From NCBI RefSeq assembly GCF_026151205.1, contig NC_087074.1, positions 11,007,226-11,071,225 of the forward strand: 64,000 nt of DNA. Direction: 5' to 3'. This DNA is from Bolinopsis microptera (lineage: Eukaryota; Ctenophora; Tentaculata; Lobata; Bolinopsidae). The first letter of the stretch is position 1, and each line of letters starts with the position of its first letter. Of the stretch, positions 61,501-64,000 are shown one piece after another. The notes under the pieces were generated by a model. The model was given only the letters and a program-made list of their open reading frames with translations. It did no database searches and was not told where the DNA came from. A program made the translations under genes and the position numbers.

Positions 61501-64000
61501 TAAAAAAACATCAACAGTTTCTTATTTCCATATTCAAACACAGTGTTCAGTACTAAATCTAAGCTCCTAATTGCTCCTAATTGCTCCTAAACGATCCAAG
61601 TAGAGCTGGATTGCTAACAAAAGCCCAACTCACTTCAGGACATGTTTAGTTGTCTCGGTTTTCCCTGCTCCACTCTCCCCGCTCACAATCACTGACTGAC
61701 TTACTCCACGGTAGATCATGTCTGTGTACGCTTTATCAGCTGAAACATAGCACTACGTTATCAGCCATGTGACATTCCTTGTTTAATTGGATATTCTTGA
61801 CTTGATTTGATTTAGATAATTAATGAACTACTTATTCTGTAAGTGCGCCGTGATATAACTCAGTCAAGCTGAATACTCTCAGCCAGGGACTAAGACCAGG
61901 ACCGGGAATTTTGAGTTAACAAGAATTTCGCCGCGGTTAAACCACGCACGATCAATTTTCCCTACGATGTACATTGTACTTGTAGTTGTACCATTAATTC
62001 TTTTGAGTAAAAAGTGTGACTGGAAAAAAGTGCAACATATTTACATAGTACATACTATGTTTCTTATAAATTAGTGAGATTCGTGCATGGTAAAAATTGA
62101 CGATTTATTTGACCAATGTAGCGCCGCGCATCAACAATAAATGAATCCAGATAATTGCGGAAAATAACTTTGCGAAGGAGGAATTTCACTGTAATTAATT
62201 AACACATGGCTAGCGTCGCGCGCAGCATAACAGACGCTTCATATACACTTAATTATAGGGGAGTGGTCTATATTGCGAAGGAGCAGACTTTTTTCATCAC
62301 CGTAGGACCGTCGGGCCACATCATATATCCAAACCCGATTACTTATTCCCTACGATCTTTTTGCCTTCGGCAAGAGTAGGGAAAAAAATTAACAAAGTGA
62401 ACTGTTTCTCACTAAGCACTTCCCTTATTACACTAAGAAGTTCATTTAGTTCCTCAGCACTCGGGAAACTCAGCACTCTGAGTCTTATTCTTTTCTTGAG
62501 TATTTCCATCTCATGAGAATTAATTAAATTTCACAATTCTCAGTTCCTAATAATGATCCCCTGGTCCCAGCTGGCAACATTTGATTGGCTGTTTAGCTAC
62601 CAGAAGCAACATTTCTTCAACGTTATCATAATTTTACCTTCTTAAGTATAAGGAGCAGTTCTTGTGACGTAACTGGTAGAATGATATAAAAGAAAGTGAA
62701 TTCAAAACTCGACCAGATTTTACACAATCGGTTATTGCGTAGTACACGAGATAATCTGGTACATTATTCGTACATTATTCGTATTTAACAAAAATCAATT
62801 TTACGAAATTTTTTCCAAAAATATAATAAATATCCGGCTTAATCTCGTCCAAATTGTACAATTTTGGCCGGGATTTCAATTATAGGCCAATTTTGACTGG
62901 GACCAAGCGCGTATCTCGTATTAGAAACTACTGTTCACATTTACCTATCGCGAAGGTGTGAGGGTCCAGTTTGCCTAGAGAGGTTCCCTTGTAATCATTC
63001 ATCAGAGCATCTGTGTACAGAGCAGACAGATCTCGGTACGGGTTAACAACCGTTAGGATATTCGCCGTGTACGTCTGCAAAAGTAAGTTAGAATTAGGTA
63101 ATAATATGGAATACAATGTTCCTGAATTTTAGTTTTGAGGTTCCGCAAGATTCCTTCTTAAGTTAGGAATGTGGTCGAGGTGAGGGGTTTCTCTCCTACT
63201 TTAATATTTCTCTGTTATACTACAGGTCATTATACTGCAATAGGGCAAAGTAAAGTGCACACCACTACTTATAGGCAAGCTGAGAAATTGCAATGTGCTA
63301 TGAAGACAATATCTGAATATCACATATGAGATATTGTATATCATTACTTTTTAAGATGTAAAGTACGTAATACTTACGTATATGTATATACATGTACATA
63401 CGTAATACGTATTCGTAATACTTACGTATATCTTGCCGATGAGGAAGCGGCATTTTATGTTGTCGAGCAAGCTGGCCTCGTTCAGCTGCAACAGCATGCC
63501 TGTAAAACACGTTTTAAACTAACAAGACCTTAAACTAAGATAATTTAATACCTTATATTTTATATAACTAATATTAAGTAAGTTTAATTTACTTAATTAA
63601 TGAGGCCAGAATATCGCCCTGCCTATTTACAACTGGATAACTGAGCACTAAGACTTTGGAGGGGTGTACTTACAGTTGTGTGTACTTACAGAGGGGTGTA
63701 CTTACAGAGGGGTTTACTTACAGTTGTCGTCCACAAGGCACTCAGTAGAAGTTGGAAACACTTTGCTGTACGCGGCTACAATGTACTGAAATAGTAAAAT
63801 AATGGAACTCTGAATTTAATTTAGTCAAAAATATTGATCTCAAATTATTCTTGAAAGATCTAGCTATATTTAATGAATATGTTAAACTCTTTACAGAGCA
63901 ACCACATCTTAACAACTAAAGTACTAAGTTAAACTGACCGCGTCATCAGGAGTCTGTACAGTGAGAGTCTCCGATCCTATCTCCACCACAGTTCCCTTGG
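44677..64000 (-). CDS. MYO6: Unconventional myosin VI (5' end beyond window)
   Basis: About 24 exons were recognised on the minus strand, from the SH3-like N-terminal region at 64000 to the stop at 44677-44679; the first exon(s) lie outside. Order: motor, converter, class VI reverse-gear insert, IQ motif, helical tail, charged coiled region, RRL-containing segment and WWY-containing cargo-binding domain. Class VI is fixed by the reverse-gear insert after the converter and by the C-terminal [17 protein letters not shown]. Myosin VI moves toward actin minus ends in endocytosis and membrane anchoring. Most junctions agree in phase. Unresolved: the exons joining the IQ segment to the tail (51794 to 49999), the segment before 46552, and the donor near 52726. 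Blocks with exon positions follow separately. Confidence 0.95.
45213..46366. other. Myosin VI intron with a small hairpin MITE
   Basis: At about 45586-45710, gaaaaaccccgatttaccac is matched by the inverted ggtaaatcggggtttttt, which makes a small terminal-inverted-repeat element followed by (gtt)n. Diverged tandem copies of a segment ending cgtactttaatttctccca occur at 46190-46345. Confidence 0.6.
46553..48132. other. Myosin VI intron; one expected exon not found
   Basis: The conserved segment before [11 protein letters not shown] in other myosin VI proteins (a Tyr-Asp-Leu-Ser-Lys-Trp-like stretch) should lie here. I could not find it, so a divergent or very short exon may be missed. The TAA-flanked MITE at 47726-48089 is listed separately. 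Confidence 0.4.
47726..48089. mobile_element. 364-bp MITE with TAA target duplication
   Basis: The ends CTGACATGAACATGTAATTA and the inverted complement continue for about 50 bp with few mismatches, including aggtccg(c/t)c(c/g)gaccta. The flanks are TAA on both sides. Each end also contains its own inner palindrome around ggtccg..cggacc. A 3-bp TAA/TTA target is typical of PIF/Harbinger MITEs. No coding capacity. Confidence 0.8.
48133..49999 (-). CDS. MYO6: Myosin VI tail: helical and charged coiled exons
   Basis: Exons: 49999-49833, 48969-48839, 48700-48581, 48258-48133. The first encodes a helical segment ([20 protein letters not shown] ... [16 protein letters not shown]) matching the proximal tail bundle. 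The next two encode dense Glu/Arg/Lys stretches ([40 protein letters not shown]), the single-alpha-helix type region. The last contains [19 protein letters not shown]. The ORF-dense charged exons align only in register and composition, not residue by residue, with vertebrate MYO6. Confidence 0.85.
49000..49832. other. Myosin VI intron, no feature
   Basis: AT-rich intron between the 49833 and 48969 exon ends. No element, repeat or second gene seen. The conserved translated signal stops at the donor 49832. Confidence 0.4.
50201..50966. mobile_element. Mariner-like non-autonomous element, TA target
   Basis: The ends CAGGGTGGGCCAAAAGTCAG and the inverted CTGACTTTTGGCCCACCCTG form a near-perfect repeat of about 33 bp, flanked by TA on both sides. 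CAGGGTGGGCCAAAAG is a typical Tc1/mariner terminus. It is 766 bp long, too short for the usual 1.3 kb, and no transposase motif was seen, so it is probably a deletion derivative. It lies in a myosin VI intron. Confidence 0.85.
51296..51775. repeat. 12-bp minisatellite (gtaggatacagt/gtaggatacatt)
   Basis: About forty copies of a 12-bp unit in two main variants, gtaggatacagt and gtaggatacatt, with a few ggaggcagt-type irregular units between. It ends about 20 bp short of the 51794 exon end in myosin VI. Because the unit is a multiple of 3, both strands give long false frames (YSVG/YPTL repeats). Confidence 0.9.
51794..52181 (-). CDS. MYO6: Myosin VI reverse-gear insert and IQ motif exons
   Basis: Exons: 52181-52052 and 51884-51794, joined in phase. 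The first encodes [15 protein letters not shown] and [19 protein letters not shown], matching the class VI insert that follows the converter and binds a calmodulin; this is the piece that reverses motor direction. The second encodes [18 protein letters not shown], the single IQ motif. Confidence 0.9.
52558..56911 (-). CDS. MYO6: Myosin VI motor, C-terminal half exons
   Basis: Exons: 56911-56751 ([10 protein letters not shown], switch II area), 56533-56369 ([17 protein letters not shown], relay helix), 56275-56160 ([16 protein letters not shown]), 55962-55867 ([17 protein letters not shown]), 53958-53800 ([17 protein letters not shown]), 53634-53535 ([17 protein letters not shown]1 region lead-in), 53311-53206 ([19 protein letters not shown]), 52777 to about 52726 and 52635-52558 ([17 protein letters not shown], converter end). 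All fall in the known order. The donor after RLPNN (about 52726) is a guess, since the obvious GTATGG site at about 52711 would break the frame. Confidence 0.9.
54008..54390. repeat. Two adjacent 8-bp minisatellites (ggtaacca)n and (ggatacca)n
   Basis: About 28 copies of ggtaacca (54008-54240) are followed, after gttactagggtcc, by about 17 copies of ggatacca (54251-54388). Copies within each array are almost identical, so both expanded recently. They lie in a myosin VI intron. One base separates the two units, which suggests one gave rise to the other. Confidence 0.95.
54391..55866. other. Myosin VI intron, no gene seen
   Basis: Contains a (ct)n-rich tract at 54640-54705 and otherwise unremarkable AT-rich DNA. 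Short minus-strand frames (for example 55437-55246) have no recognised homology. Confidence 0.35.
56917..58815. repeat. 1.9-kb minisatellite of ggttactt units
   Basis: More than 200 copies of an 8-bp unit ggttactt, punctuated by 7-bp ggttatt and by ggttacta, ggatactt, gattactt and ggttgctt variants. The punctuation recurs in blocks, so there is higher-order structure (for example, blocks near 57770-57980 repeat at 58260-58470). It fills a myosin VI intron between the exon ends at 56911 and 58856. The long hydrophobic frames across it (LVTWLLGY) are artefacts of the repeat. Confidence 0.95.
58856..64000 (-). CDS. MYO6: Myosin VI motor, N-terminal half exons
   Basis: Exons: beyond 64000-63939 ([18 protein letters not shown]), 63785-63722 ([15 protein letters not shown]), 63499-63426 ([17 protein letters not shown]), 63074-62945 ([18 protein letters not shown]), 61739-61634 (P-loop [16 protein letters not shown]), 61452-61293 ([20 protein letters not shown], switch I SSRFGKF), 59750-59586 ([22 protein letters not shown]-type [12 protein letters not shown]), 59335-59161 ([17 protein letters not shown]) and 58997-58856 ([15 protein letters not shown]). 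All phases agree. Catalytic residues of the ATPase are kept. The segment after YKV is shorter than in vertebrate MYO6, around the class VI insert-1. Confidence 0.95.
59927..61072 (+). CDS. Coiled-coil F-type-lectin-like protein nested in a myosin VI intron
   Basis: A frame of 307 codons from ATG 60149 is open further upstream. A short leader [11 protein letters not shown] at 59927-59960 joins it in phase through a 90-bp GTAAGG...ACAACAG intron to 60051, which gives 351 residues; this two-exon model is inferred. The N-terminal half is coiled coil, with four near-identical 11-residue units ([11 protein letters not shown]). The C-terminal 150 residues look like a galactose-binding/F-type lectin fold: [28 protein letters not shown], then [15 protein letters not shown], where a Cys-Cys pair and Arg recall the fucose-binding site. 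It lies antisense to MYO6 in the 59751-61292 intron. It is probably a secreted oligomeric lectin; sugar specificity is unknown. Confidence 0.75.
61917..62330. repeat. Dispersed repeat, copy 2
   Basis: Matches 2281-2640 in the same orientation over several long blocks, with about 60 extra bases near its start (ccgcggttaaaccacgcacg onward). It lies in a myosin VI intron. A short hairpin (ccctacgatctttttgcc...ggcaagagtaggg) follows at about 62349-62382. Confidence 0.7.
62400..62944. other. Myosin VI intron, no feature
   Basis: AT-rich intronic DNA between the exon end at 62945 and the repeat at 62330. No frame, hairpin or element stands out. Confidence 0.35.

Overview
The window is animal nuclear DNA. 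Genes are split by GT-AG introns, the base composition is AT-rich, and kringle, sushi, F-type-lectin-like, class A GPCR, ESCRT and myosin VI coding sequences sit in a heavy load of Helitron, LINE, Penelope-like and TIR elements. The mix of kringle/sushi secreted proteins and transposon types fits an early-branching metazoan, perhaps a cnidarian, but nothing here fixes the species. Gene names come from remembered family sequences; no search was run.

Layout. 1488-5733 (minus): eight-exon secreted protein, signal peptide-kringle-unknown-sushi-CWRD/WSC-like-sushi. 6748-10265 (minus): two related class A GPCR exons, one frameshifted and one split by a 1.6-kb TIR transposon. 13917-15587 (plus): last five exons of a HEATR6 gene. 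17256-17378 (plus): 40-residue OST4. 18043-34620 (plus): eight-exon VTA1/LIP5; its intron 4 holds a 5'-truncated LINE, and its 12.6-kb intron 6 holds two abutting Helitron copies carrying a palindromic Penelope-like fragment, a TTAA fold-back element and a 9.2-kb LINE with large open frames. 35480-38790: a transposon graveyard bounded by imperfect inverted repeats, with a burst of tiny MITEs, a broken LINE and telomere-like repeats. 39350-41932 (minus): four-exon MFS transporter. 44677-64000 (minus): myosin VI from just inside the motor N-terminus to the stop codon, its introns loaded with 8-12-bp minisatellites, a mariner-like element and a TAA-flanked MITE. 59927-61072 (plus): small coiled-coil/lectin gene nested antisense in a myosin VI intron.

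Functional links are loose. VTA1 (VPS4 co-factor on endosomes) and myosin VI (endocytic motor) are both trafficking proteins, OST4 acts in ER N-glycosylation, and the kringle/sushi and lectin genes look secreted. Adjacency is probably not regulatory. The richest biology is the transposon archaeology: several insertions can be dated relative to each other because empty sites occur in paralogous copies inside the same window.
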